Positions 34,959 through 47,000 of a stretch of 64,000 nucleotides of DNA are shown here, in pieces. The stretch is from Apricaphanius iberus (Eukaryota > Chordata > Actinopteri > Cyprinodontiformes > Aphaniidae): the NCBI GenBank assembly GCA_028564705.1, contig JAPXFQ010000483.1:1736001-1800000 (forward strand), given 5' to 3'. The position numbers and the translations under genes are program-made. Position 1 is the stretch's first letter. Every line of letters begins with the position of its first letter. The notes under the pieces are model-generated. The model saw only the letters and a list, made by a program, of their open reading frames with translations. It did no database searches and had not been told where the DNA came from.

Positions 34959-35034
34959 ATGCTGGGCAGCAAACACAAGAAGAACCGAGCCGGGACGTCC
35001 GAACCAAAGGCCATCGATCCTCTGAGAAATCTGG
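34959..35034 (+). CDS. plcd3: plcd3 exon 1: start codon and basic N-terminus
   Basis: ATG at 34959, donor G|gtaaga at 35035; 25 codons plus one base. The surrounding 34800-35160 region is GC-richer than its flanks, consistent with a promoter-proximal exon. An upstream ORF precedes it. Confidence 0.85.
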
Positions 35035-38000
35035 GTAAGAGTGTTTTCCGCTCTGTTCACCTTCAGCTAGACAGACCTGGCCCAGAAAATCTAACGTCGT
35101 TCAGCAGAAAGTAGAACCGTTACGTCCTCAGAGGACCAATCACTGCTTTGCAGTCAGGATAAATGCTGCAGGAAGACAGAAGCCAATTGGAGCAGAAGGG
35201 ATTACTGATGGACAGAGGCGTTAGTAGAATCCTGAAACATCCAGGTGGAGTTTTCTGAAAACAGTATAATTGCTTTTAGTCTTTTCATAATAAAAATAAT
35301 TAGAGATCATGTGCTAATTATGGCTGCTTTTCTCGTTCAAACTAAACGTTTGATTTAGTGCAGTTTATAACTCCAGCTTATAATAATTAGAATAGAAAAG
35401 AACTGTGATGATTTTTGTATTTATTTCTATGTCTGTCTGTCCCAGACTATTCCCATATTTGGGAAATGCTGCAGAATGCAGCCTCACTTGTTTTCTGGAA
35501 GGTCTTTGCTACTATATTTTTCCTGCTTACAGTATTTAAAATCTGATTTTCCTGCTGTTGTTCTCCACTCAGCAGCTGCTTCTTTGAACACACTCTGCCT
35601 ATCCTGCTGCTATGGCCAGACATGACGACTGGATGAAAAGAGAGAAATTGGAGCGGAATTTCACTTCAAATGAATGCAAAAAAGTTTGACAACTTATATG
35701 AGAAAACTCTCCTTAGAGTCAGTTTAACTATTACTCTTTTGTGTAAGATGTTTATATTTAGTTATTTTATGGATTATTATTTTATTAAATGTGTTTCACA
35801 GATCTATTTAAAGTAACTTTCTCCTTGACCTGTGTTACTGCTGCTCTCTGACTTTGGAGAACACAAAACTTTTATTATCCCGGAACACATAGAGAAAAGA
35901 CGCTTTGAGAACAGGTGCCTGTATGTCATACTACTGTGTAGCTGGTATCAATTCAAATTTCAAGAATTTATTTGATTTTGATGCCCGAGCTTTAGATTGG
36001 ATTATCACAATCCGATCCAATCTGTTCCAATTCAATATTGATATTGGGTCAGTGCAATTAAAATGTTTTATTGAGCTGTCACCTGAATGACATGACTGTA
36101 ATTCCGTGATGTACACTGGGTGAGTAACAGTTCACCAGGGGAAACTGGATTAACACCTTTCAGACCTAAGCCTAAAAATACCCATCTGGACTTTTCTTTC
36201 CTCTTTTAGCTGTAAAAATGTGAAAACTATGTTTAACAATAAAATCGATTTTTAGACTTGCAAACAGATTCATTATTAAACGAATTAATTCAAAATAGTT
36301 CATTTTTTTTCCAACACAGCACTATACTGCTGTGTGCAAAATACTGTATATCTCTTCAGCAGAGTTATTAGTGCCCGGTTAGAAATGGATATTAATCAGT
36401 TTTTAGTCATGTAAAGGGGTCCTAATGCCCACATTCAACTAAATTTAGGGACTGTTTTTAAATGTTCTACTTTGTACCATCTCTCAATTATTTATATATA
36501 TTCAGAAGAGCTTCAGAGTGCAAGACAAGTATCATTTTCTCTCTTGCATCTGAAAGAAGATCAATTTCCCAGAGACAAGAGAAATACAGTTTTCTTTATA
36601 ATAAAGTTTTTGATTGGGGACGTCCCAATGTTGAGATCGGATCGGACTGATATTTTCATATTATTCAGAGATCGGCTATATTACCTGAAGATATGTGCCA
36701 ATTTGTATGAAAGTACCTCTTAGTTATAATTCAAACCTCTGTAGCGGTGCAAACAAGGACTCTTAATGACCACAAATCAGCATGGCAGATTAAACACAAC
36801 TCTAATATGGGTAAACTTCAATGCTATACTTTCAACCATATAATAAAGGTATAGAAACTCACCTTCTCATCTTCTTTACAATTCAATTTCAATTCAATTC
36901 AGTTTATTTATATAGTGCCATTTCACAACAGATGTCATCTCAAGGCCCTTTACAAGAACAGTTATTACAATACAATGTTTAATGTAGAAATTAGACAACC
37001 ACAGAAGATTGCGTCGTGTAATTCTCAGCAATCCCTCACACTGATACAAGCAACAATAAACCGAGATAAACGGAAAAAAACCTCTTAGCTCCTGCAGTGA
37101 GGAAGAGAAAAAAGGCAGACACCGAACTAAGCATTCAGATAACGTTGGAAATCTATTCTGAGTTCAGGAGCAAAGCATATTTCAACCAATAGTGAAAATA
37201 CTATTAATACTGCAACTCACAAACTTTAGAACAATATGGGCTTTCTAACGCTGGTATTTACTAAAAAAATATGGAGTGAATGTGACCCTGTGACAGTAGA
37301 GGGCAGCATTGTGCACACCATCATATAGTCTGCCAGAAATACTATTCTTTATAATACTCTACCAAGTAAGTGCTTTACTTTTTTCTTTGTCTGAAATATT
37401 AAACTGAAGCTGACCTTTAATTCTCTGTAAGATTTTGATTTCAAGGGATTTATAATAATAATGGTAATCCTTGTTATTAAAATTAGTCAAGTTGAGTTAC
37501 TTGCAAAAAATACAGTTCGGTTTTTGTAAATATCAATACTAAAGGCAAAATATCGGATCGGGACTTGAAATCGGATCAGATTGGGATCAGGGGCCTAAAA
37601 TGCTGATAGTTTTGATATTTGTATGAAATGACAAATGATGGTTTAGAAAGCATTTTATTTTAAAAAAGGTTTGAAATACAATTAACATCTTGATGAAAAA
37701 GGAAGTGCAGTGATTGACATGGTTTACTCTATAGGTAGTTGGACTGAGTTCTCACAGATTCCTTATGCATGCTTTACTCTAATCTGGGTGTTTCTGGTAC
37801 AAAAGATCTCTATCATGTTGTTTGTGTGTTCAGGCCTCTGAGTTCTTTCCTGCTAATCTGTTCTAAATAGTCTTTGTAGTAATAATCCTTCAGACTGCTG
37901 TCAGAGATTCGGGTCCTGGGATCAACCTTCGTCTGAATGATGGTACCAGATTTAGAGGCTGAAATGATGGGACAACCCTGACACTGACCAGAGAATTAGA

Positions 38001-41000
38001 ACCTAAATCCCATCGCCTCTCTCCTGCTCATGTTGTTGTTTCCCACATTTTCTGCTCAATAATGAAACATACCCAACAGTGCTACCAAACAAAATCCAGT
38101 GCTATACATTAGAGCCAGAGGCTTTTTTGTTGTCACTTATTTTGACTGACAGGGTAGAAAAATTCTGGTCATAATCAGTTTTTTTCTCATCAATTTTTAA
38201 AATGATAAAAATGACATATTCAGTAGTGTTTGATTTTTATTTATTATAATGGGGAGCCTAAGTCACGCCCTTCTACTTCTGGTCCACGGGTCCCCAAATG
38301 CAAAAAAAAATAATGAGAGTCAATGGAGCGATAAAAGTTATTTTCTGATCCAGTTTGAAGTGCGCCGTGGATCGAACATATGATGTCCGTGAATTTTAAA
38401 AACAAATATTGATGGAGAGAAAACGCTGATTTTCGACCGGAGGCAAAAGTTACTTTAGGTTTTGCGTAAAAATGCTTAGCAGACTACAACTGCAGAAGAA
38501 GGAGAGCGAGGGTCGTAGCCTCCAGGACGAAGAAAGTAGTATTAAACACGGAGAAAAACACTATAAACCTGATCATGTAGAAACTAGCAGCTATGTCTGG
38601 GGTGAAGCAATCGGGGGAGTGAGAGCCAGCATGGAGGAGAAGCTCTACAAGCTCTAGGTTAGGGTTTTACGTGCTATAGCTAGTGCTAGCTCCCGTTAGC
38701 CAAATGGCGTCATATATGCGACTTCTGATTTGTAGGCATTTTAAATGCAAATTTTTAAAATCAAATAAATCTCAAATTACTGGACAAACACAGTCGTAAA
38801 GTACATCGTTAGTTATCATTTAGATCGAAGTACAAAATATGTGTGATTCAGGATGTAAGACAAAGCGGAGCAAAAATAACTTTTATCGCTTCATTTACTT
38901 CCATTTATTATTTTTTCGGTTTGGGGATCATCAGGAAGAAATCTCTGTGTGCGCTCCTTCTGCATCAGTGGTTAAAGCTGCACGTGTGTTACGCTGAAAA
39001 ATGCATCCCCTGCCACAGGAATGTGAATTGTTTAAAGCTTCCTGATAAATGCAAAAAAACCATTAAAATATCAGCAACTTGGAAATATATTCCTAACACT
39101 ATCATGTTTAGTTTGCATCTATGTCCTGCAAACATGTTGGTTTATAGCTGATTTATTTTAAAAATCACAGTGTTTCTCACCTTTTATTTATTGCATTGTT
39201 TTATTGAAAATGTTATGCCACACATATTGGCATATGTAGATGACATATCGGCATATTTAGAGTAATGCCTTAGTCTGGGTGCCAGCTGAACCTAGTCCCG
39301 CCCACAACATGATCTGAAAGTTCAGTCTGGCATTCCTCCATTGAGGACCAATTATGCCCGAACAAGATCTGTTTGGACCAATCAAATCAGGCTTACAATG
39401 ATTGACAGGTGAACAACAGTAACGTAATCAAACACGTCACCAAAGAGAGCCTGGGTTGAATTTGTTTACAACAACGATGGCTGCCGCTGGAGAACTGAGA
39501 TGTGTAGATTCTGCCATCGAGTCTGTTCTAGAAGATATCGACAGCGCATTCATTTGAAAAGAGGAATTTTAAAAGAGGAACAGATAACGACCTTTGCTCT
39601 GATTGGTTATAGGTCTATCCCATTGAGTGCAGAGGCATTTTTCTCCTGGTTCGGTCAAAACACGCCCCATAATCACAGCCCAAAGGAGCAATATCAGACT
39701 CACATTCTGATTAGAGTTTAGTATGGCTACTAGGAATGAGCAGGTTGCGGAAACGAACCTGTGGAAGCTGAATTTGGTCCACTTGGTGCAATTTCGAAAC
39801 ACGCTAACATGAACCATGAGGATGTTTGCAGAAGCAAGTTCAGTCAAACCGACCACCATCGTAGAGCACAGAGTGAAAGCCCAGCTCAGGCTAAAACTGG
39901 GGAGTCGCACGGCAGTGACTTCATTGAAATCGTGTGTTAGTATAGTTGGAATGAAAGTCACTAAAATCGCCCGGATGACAACAACGCAGCACCTCTGAGA
40001 CGCTCCGAATTCATAGACGAATAGCGCTAGCGATTCATAATAAAAGATTTGTGAAATGAAGGAGTTTTGTGGCAGATAATGCCTTATTTAAAAGCTGCCC
40101 TTTGGTTGCCATTGTTATACATCTAGATCTAAATATCTCTTAAAGGACTTCAAGTGGAACCAAACTTGCTTGGGAGAGTAAATGAACGTACTCCATGCCG
40201 TAATAAGGTCCAGATTGAAAAAAAAAAACTGTACTTCCCCTTTAACTGAGGAAATGATTTGGAACATTTTGTGAAATTTTTTCCAAGCAAGCTTAAAAAA
40301 TTTCATTTCTATGACTATCCTTGTACACAACACTGTAACATTAGGGATGAAAATGTGGAATGTGTTCGATCTGATATAACAACTGACAATTCATAACTGG
40401 ATTTCTGCCGTATTAGCACAAAACATTAAAGTAAACCTATATTACCGGCTGATTTGACTATTTTAATTACTCTGTAATTGGTACTCATAAGGCCTCCCTC
40501 AACGGCCTTCAGTTGGTCCAGCATACAGTTGCTAAGCTGTTTACTGGTGCTAAAAAAAGGCAGCATATGACAGCTGTTTTGAGGTCCCTGCATTATGTCA
40601 GTCTTGCTCCATCCTTTTTCTTCCCAGGAGTTCAGGATGATGAAGATGTGAAGCAGATGTTGCAGGGTTCCAGCATGGTGAAGGTCCGGTCAACTCGCTG
40701 GCAGAAACATCGAACCTTGAAGCTGTTGGAAGATGGTGTAACTGTGTGGTGTCAGTCCCAGAAAACATCCAGCCGGGCCAAGGAGCAACAATCATGTGAG
40801 TAATTTCTTATTTTCATCCATCTAGAGCACACGTGTCAAACTCAAGGCCCGGGGGCCATATCCTGCCCTCCATGGCCGTTTATGTGGCTCTCTAAACTCT
40901 AGAGAACCCTATTAATAAAAAATTAAAGTTCCATTTTTGTGCACCCCAGTACAATTTTATTAGTAAAATAAAATCTGTGTTTACTTAAATACTCTTCAAT

Positions 41001-44000
41001 CACATCATAATGTAAAGTTTTTCAGGATTATTTAATTTTAAGACATACTTTTTGAATGTGGAGGGTGATTTTAACGGGTTGTTATAGTTTTATCAATACC
41101 TTCTGCCTCAACCGGCCCTTTAAGGATATTCATCAGCTTGATGTGGCCAAAAATGGGAATTAGTTTGACACCGCTGATCTAGAGCATTGTTTTACAGCAA
41201 GGTACCTGATACCTTATATTGGACATGGTGTGGCAAATCAGACACAGAGAATCCTGTTATATTCAACTTTACGTGTTTTTGGACTATGAGATATGAAGCA
41301 TGTATTTATCTGAAGATTAATTTAACAACACTTGTATTTACATGGCCATTCTTTCGGCACTTCTGTTGTGTAATCTATCAGGACACCTGACAGTGGGTAA
41401 CTTCTCCAATAGTAACAGAGTTAATCCATGTCTCATTCCACAGTAGTGTAGAACAGAAAATAAAAGTTGTTCATTTTGTTACAGCATCTATATTTTATAG
41501 CTTATACAGACTCACTATGAAGCAAGCAGTTATGAATGTGTAACTGCAATAATCGTTCAGGGAGACATAAAGGGGGACGGGGTTCCAGCCATCCACTTTC
41601 ACAGCATCTACTCTGTGAAACTACGTTAAAGTGTATTTTAAGAAAAAATAAACATATCTTAAAAGAGCAAATTCAATAATAAACACATTAGCACATTATG
41701 AAAGGAAGCAGGTTTCTAGGATTTCCTTCTTTTGCCTCCACAATACAGAAACATCCTGTCCAGCAGTGATGCTGAGAAACTAGTCCATGCTTTTGTTACT
41801 TCAAGGCTGGAGTACTGTAATTCTTTACAGGAACTCCATAAAATGCAATTAAAAGCCTTCAGTTGATCCAAAATGCTGCAGCAAGAGTTCTGATGAATAT
41901 TAAAAAGGGAGACCACATTTCTCCTGTTTTAGCTTTCCTTCACTGGCTCCCTGTTAAATCCAGAATAGAATTTAAGATCCCTCTTTTTACATATGAAGCC
42001 CTTAATAATCAGCTCCATCATACATCGGAGATCTGATTTTTCCGACAGCCTAAGCTGGTTGGGGGAGATGCAGTGTAGACAGATGTTTCTCCTTTGCTCT
42101 GCCTCTCTCATGTCTTATTCTAATGTGCTAGGTTATCCTGAGCTATCTCTGTAGTTATGCTGCTATAGGCTTATGGTGTGTTCAGACCGCAGGCTTTGTC
42201 AGCGTCAGCAATGTCAAGATTACATGTCAAGTCTACGGTTGAGGCCATTGGAGGAGGCCATTGGAGGAGCGTCGTAGTCTCTGCTGCGCTTTGTGAGCGT
42301 TGGCTCTGTCAACTTTTCAAGCTTTTCCTGCGTTTCAAGTAGCTCTGCACAATTAATCGGATTTTGATCGTGATCACGATTTTGGTGGCCACAATTAAAT
42401 GAACCTGATCGTGAACGATATTTACATTCAAAATGCGAGCTTCACTGTGTGCCACTTCATCATACACTGCCTCAACCAATAGTCTGCCAACCACCAGGGG
42501 GCAAACGCATGGCTAAAGCTTCATTAAGCTGCCCAAATAAAAACCGCGCACACGCCACTCATCACTCATAATGGCTGCATTATGCTTGCCATGTAGCAGG
42601 TGAAAAGGAGTATTTGAACAATGTAGTAGATCCAAATCTCCATTCTGGATCTGACTAGTAAGCAGAAAGTTCCCGAAAGTGTACTACCACCACAGTAAGC
42701 AGCCGGTGGATGCTACGCTATCCCACAATGCAGCAGACGCCCCGAAATCATAAAAGAAGAAGGACCTAGCTAAAAATGGCTACAGACGAACTGTCAACCA
42801 TTGATACCACCGCAGTTTCGGCAGATAAATGTATGTGAAGCGATGTTACTGATTACTGTAATTGTTTTTTGACTGATTAAACATTTAAGTTGTTAAGTCA
42901 TACCAGACAAAATAACGGCTAGAGGAGGCAGGACCACAGGCAAACGTAACGTAAACATCTGTGTCAACAGAAGTCATACGGGTCAAAGGACATGCAAAAT
43001 GGTGGAGCAGTACATATGATTTCATGCCTATTACGCGATTGTTTGCTATGCAGTATTACATTAACAGTTGAGTAATGGTTGCTACGTAGCATATAGTAAA
43101 TACTAAGGATTTGGATGAAGGGAATGTCAAAGGCCTTTTCTGTATAAGCTGTAATCGTGCAGCCCTAGTTTCAAGCTTCAAAGCTCATAACGCTAGCAAC
43201 GCAGAACTTCAGCTAGTTGAACTTTTGACGGTCCTAAAGCTGTTGACGCAGCAGAACAACCAATCAGAGCGACTCACTGTAGCGACGTTGCCCTACGTTG
43301 ACACTGCCTAGCCAACCATGATCCGCGAATGTTTCAAACATCCAGCAGAGAAAGGCCCGCCTACGAGCTTTATGATACCTCTCTCCAGTTCAATTCAATT
43401 CAATTCAGTTTATTTATATAGCGCCATTTCACAACAGATGTCATCTCAAGGCACTTTACAAAAAGAGTTATTACAATACAATGTTTAGTGTAGAAATTAC
43501 AGAACCACAGAAGATTGCGTCGTGGAATTCTCAGCAATCCCTCATACTGAGCAAGCATGCAGCGACAGTGGGAAGGAAAAACTCCCTTTTAACAGGAAGA
43601 AACCTCCGGCAGAACCAGGCTCAGCACAAGCGGTTATCTGCCGCGACCGTCTGTGGCTTGGAGAATACATAACAGAGACACAGAAAGAGCAATAGAACTG
43701 ATGCACAAGTTTGTTGCAGGACGTGGAGAATTTTCCGTCACTGCAATGCCATCTTAGTCAGGGTCGTCAAGCAGGGCTAATCCGGAGCACCTACTATAAT
43801 AGAAAACAGGTTAGTGCTTGAATTGACAGCACATCATGCAGTTGGGGAGAAGTAGGAGAGAAAGTAGGAACAGACCCTAATAATGTCCTCCAACAGCCTA
43901 GCCTAAAGCAGCATAGCTACTAACATTAACCTGTCTCCTAGCTACTAGGAGACCTGGCTACCAACACTCTGTCTGAGTCCTCCTGACCCGTGGACGGTGT

Positions 44001-47000
44001 AGGGCCGGTAACGGCCTCTCGGAGTCGGGTTGTTTGAGAATGCAGCCCAAAGTGGGTGGTAAACTCCATCTAAGGCTAAATACCGGCACGAGACCGATAG
44101 TCGACAACTATCTTAAGGAAAAATAGACAGAACAGTTGAAGTCTGTTTTCCTGTTTAGTCTTTATGCATGTCAGAGCAGATTAATTATGAGCAAATTAGA
44201 GTGTGGTACCAGGTGTCATCAATATTGAACATTTTCTTAATATTGAAATTTTCTGAGATACTGAATTTGGAACTGTCATTAAATTCTGTGATAATTATGA
44301 AAATTAAAAGAAAAAACAACAATTGAGCTATATCAGTAAATGTGTAATAAATGTAATATACAAGTTTCACTTTTTTAATGCAATTAGGGAAATAAATAAT
44401 CTTTTTCATGATATTTTAATTTTATGACCAGTGTCTGTGCAAGGAATTACACTTATGAAAGAGAAAAGGAATGTCATGTTACCTTCTGCAGTTTAGTTAG
44501 ATAAATGTCTTCGTCACATCTAAGTAAAACAATAATCTATATTTCTAAATGTCAGAGGATCTTTTAAAAAAAATATTTTATTATCAATTACCCCTTGCAA
44601 TATCACCACCGACCACTAGGGGTCTGTGGACCGCCGGTTGAGAATCACTGCTCTTGGCAATCAGTTACCGACTGCTTGCCCTGATGAAACCAATCTAGTT
44701 ACTAAAAATGGGACCGACTCGGCCCAACTTCTGCTAGTGGAAAAGCCATTGAACCGGGGCTTAGTCAGGCTGATTTAGTACTAGTGGATAAGGGGCCATT
44801 AAAGTGACCAACTGGTTTAACGTGCCAGACTGGGATATCAAGGCTCTTGACGCAGCACGGCAACCAATCAGAGCGTCTCACTGTAGCGATGTTGCCCGAC
44901 GTCGACGCTGCCTAGCGAACCACAATGCGCGAGTGTTTCAAACATCCAGCAGAGAAAGGCCTGCCTACGAGCTTCGCAAGCTTCAGCTTAAAAATCTATC
45001 TTCTGTGTATATGCGTCAAATTAGTCGCTTTGTGAGCGTTGTTTGAAGCTGACAAAGCTTGCGGAATGAAGGCACCATTAGACCGTCGCAGTACAGACTG
45101 AGAACTTTCCTTTATTCTGCTATTTTTGTATTCTACGTATCTCCAATCGATTATTTGCTGTTATTTTGACTATCAACTATGATTTTGCTCAGTTTTATTT
45201 TCTCCATAGAAGCTACACCTGTCTTGCCTCCTGTTCAGTGGTGATGCCTTGTTGGAGGGGGGGCATCGACTGGGACGAGGTTCCCAGTAACTGAACATCT
45301 TCTGTGTCCTGTCAACTTTTTACTTTCTTTTAGTGTTGTCACAGTACCAACATTTCAGTATTCGCTACTGATACCAGTGATAATCCACGGTTCTCAGTTC
45401 TAATTTCAGTACCAAACCAAAGTTTGGTCCAAAAATTCTCACCAAGTAACTAGTTTGAGGTCTGCAGCTTGCAAAGTGACTTTCTCTGCTGGATGCTTTA
45501 AGCCAATGGTTCCCAAACATTCCCTCTTCCGATCCATGAAATAAAATCAGGAGCAAGTCATGATCCCCGACTCTTGGTTAAGCATAAAAGCATCTTTACT
45601 CAGTCAGTTAAAAAATTACAACATGACAAGCAGCAACAGTTAATGTATTGGCAAACAAGTTGATTAAATCCAGCTTCCTTGTTGTCCTTTACAGCACTTC
45701 TAAAATCCAAAAGCTTTCGCATTAACATTTTTGGTATCCAAGTTTCTATAGAGGACCTCATGACCCCAGACTTATGTGTTCGTGTTCCCATACGTGGACC
45801 CAACCCCAGCTTTGGGAACTACCGTTTTAAACAGTGGTGGATCGTGGCTGGCTGGACAACATTGATGTCAGGTGACGTCTCTACAGTGAGACGCTCCGAT
45901 CTCTAGACGCTCAGGAGACAGCACCGAAAGTCCAGCTTGCTCAACTTCTTTGTTGCTAGCTTTTGCTGCTTAGAAGGTTGTGGCTACCCGATCCGTACGG
46001 GAAACCTGATTGGTACCATGCATGTTTGACATGCGTCTACTTATGCTTGAAGCATTTTATATTACATTAGAAGAGGTACGTTTATACATTAATCAATATC
46101 CCACTCCTCTAACAGCGTTGACGTTTTGGCCAATGTGAACGCACCTACACTTATCAGGGTTTTTCCTGGCTCAAATTGAGGCAGAGGTCGTACGATCCTG
46201 ACCATGCGCCGACATATGCATGTATTCTGTGCATTCAACTGAGTCAATTTTTTACAGACAACATATTGTTTAGTTAAGCGTTCTAATAGGAATATGACAA
46301 TTATCATGTTAAAGCATTCTTTTATAAAAACAATATAGATACAAAAATAAGGTGCCAACTTTAAACTGGAAGTGCATTAAGATGTGGGGATTTATCCACA
46401 CATCTCAGCTAGTACAGGGCTTTTGGCATAAATAACAGTGCATGCCTTCCTCATAATGCCTGAGCAGAGTTTGTTTGTATTTAAAAGTGCTGGGGACAAA
46501 GGGCTAACCCTAAACCTGAGTGTGGTTTGAAGATTGCAGGGGTCAGTTCTTAAGTATTGATAGCCTATTATTATGTTTCACTCACCACAATAAGCACAGA
46601 GGGTAAAAATCCACATATAGCACAAGGATGGCAAATTTATACATATCCGCCCCAGAAGAATATGAGCAACAATAAAACGCGTTCCCTTTGCAACCTTTGC
46701 TGTTTTTCCCTGTTCTGTGCTGAGAAACTTTGGCTTTAATTAGGGATGCACCGATCCGACTTTTTCAGTCCCGATACCGATACCAATGGCTGGATTTTGT
46801 GTATCTGTCGATACCCGATACCGATCCGATACTGTTTGTGACAGTGTGGAGGTCCTGTCACTATGGCTCTGATAGATCATGTGCCCTGGCTGCTTGGCCA
46901 TAGGGATTAAGGCACCAGACTTTACAAACTAAACATAACTGAGACGAAATAACAGATGTAAAATATAAAATTACCACAAAAATAAAATTTCAAGTGAAAA

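Larger units (their letters stand above)
42174..45077. mobile_element. Harbinger-type MITE complex with nested insertions
   Basis: The outer ends (tggtgtgttcagaccgc... and ...gaaggcacca) are those of the MITE at 57205-57624, flanked by TTA duplications at 42171-42173 and 45078-45080. Flanking host sequence rejoins precisely as a single retroelement. Inside are MITE sequence (42174-42339, 43176 to about 43387), a hAT element (42340-43167), an antisense retroelement tail, a 28S rRNA fragment, unrelated sequence, and a second overlapping MITE part (about 44845-45077). About 130 bp of MITE is therefore present twice in diverged form, which one simple insertion cannot explain. Confidence 0.7.

Noticed and set aside
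34731..35060. Minus-strand frames over the plcd3 first exon
   Set aside because: Antisense to a well-supported coding exon and leader; no domain.
43977..44122. Functional 28S rRNA gene
   Set aside because: Only about 145 bp of the 5' region is present, in a repeat context, with no flanking rRNA sequence.
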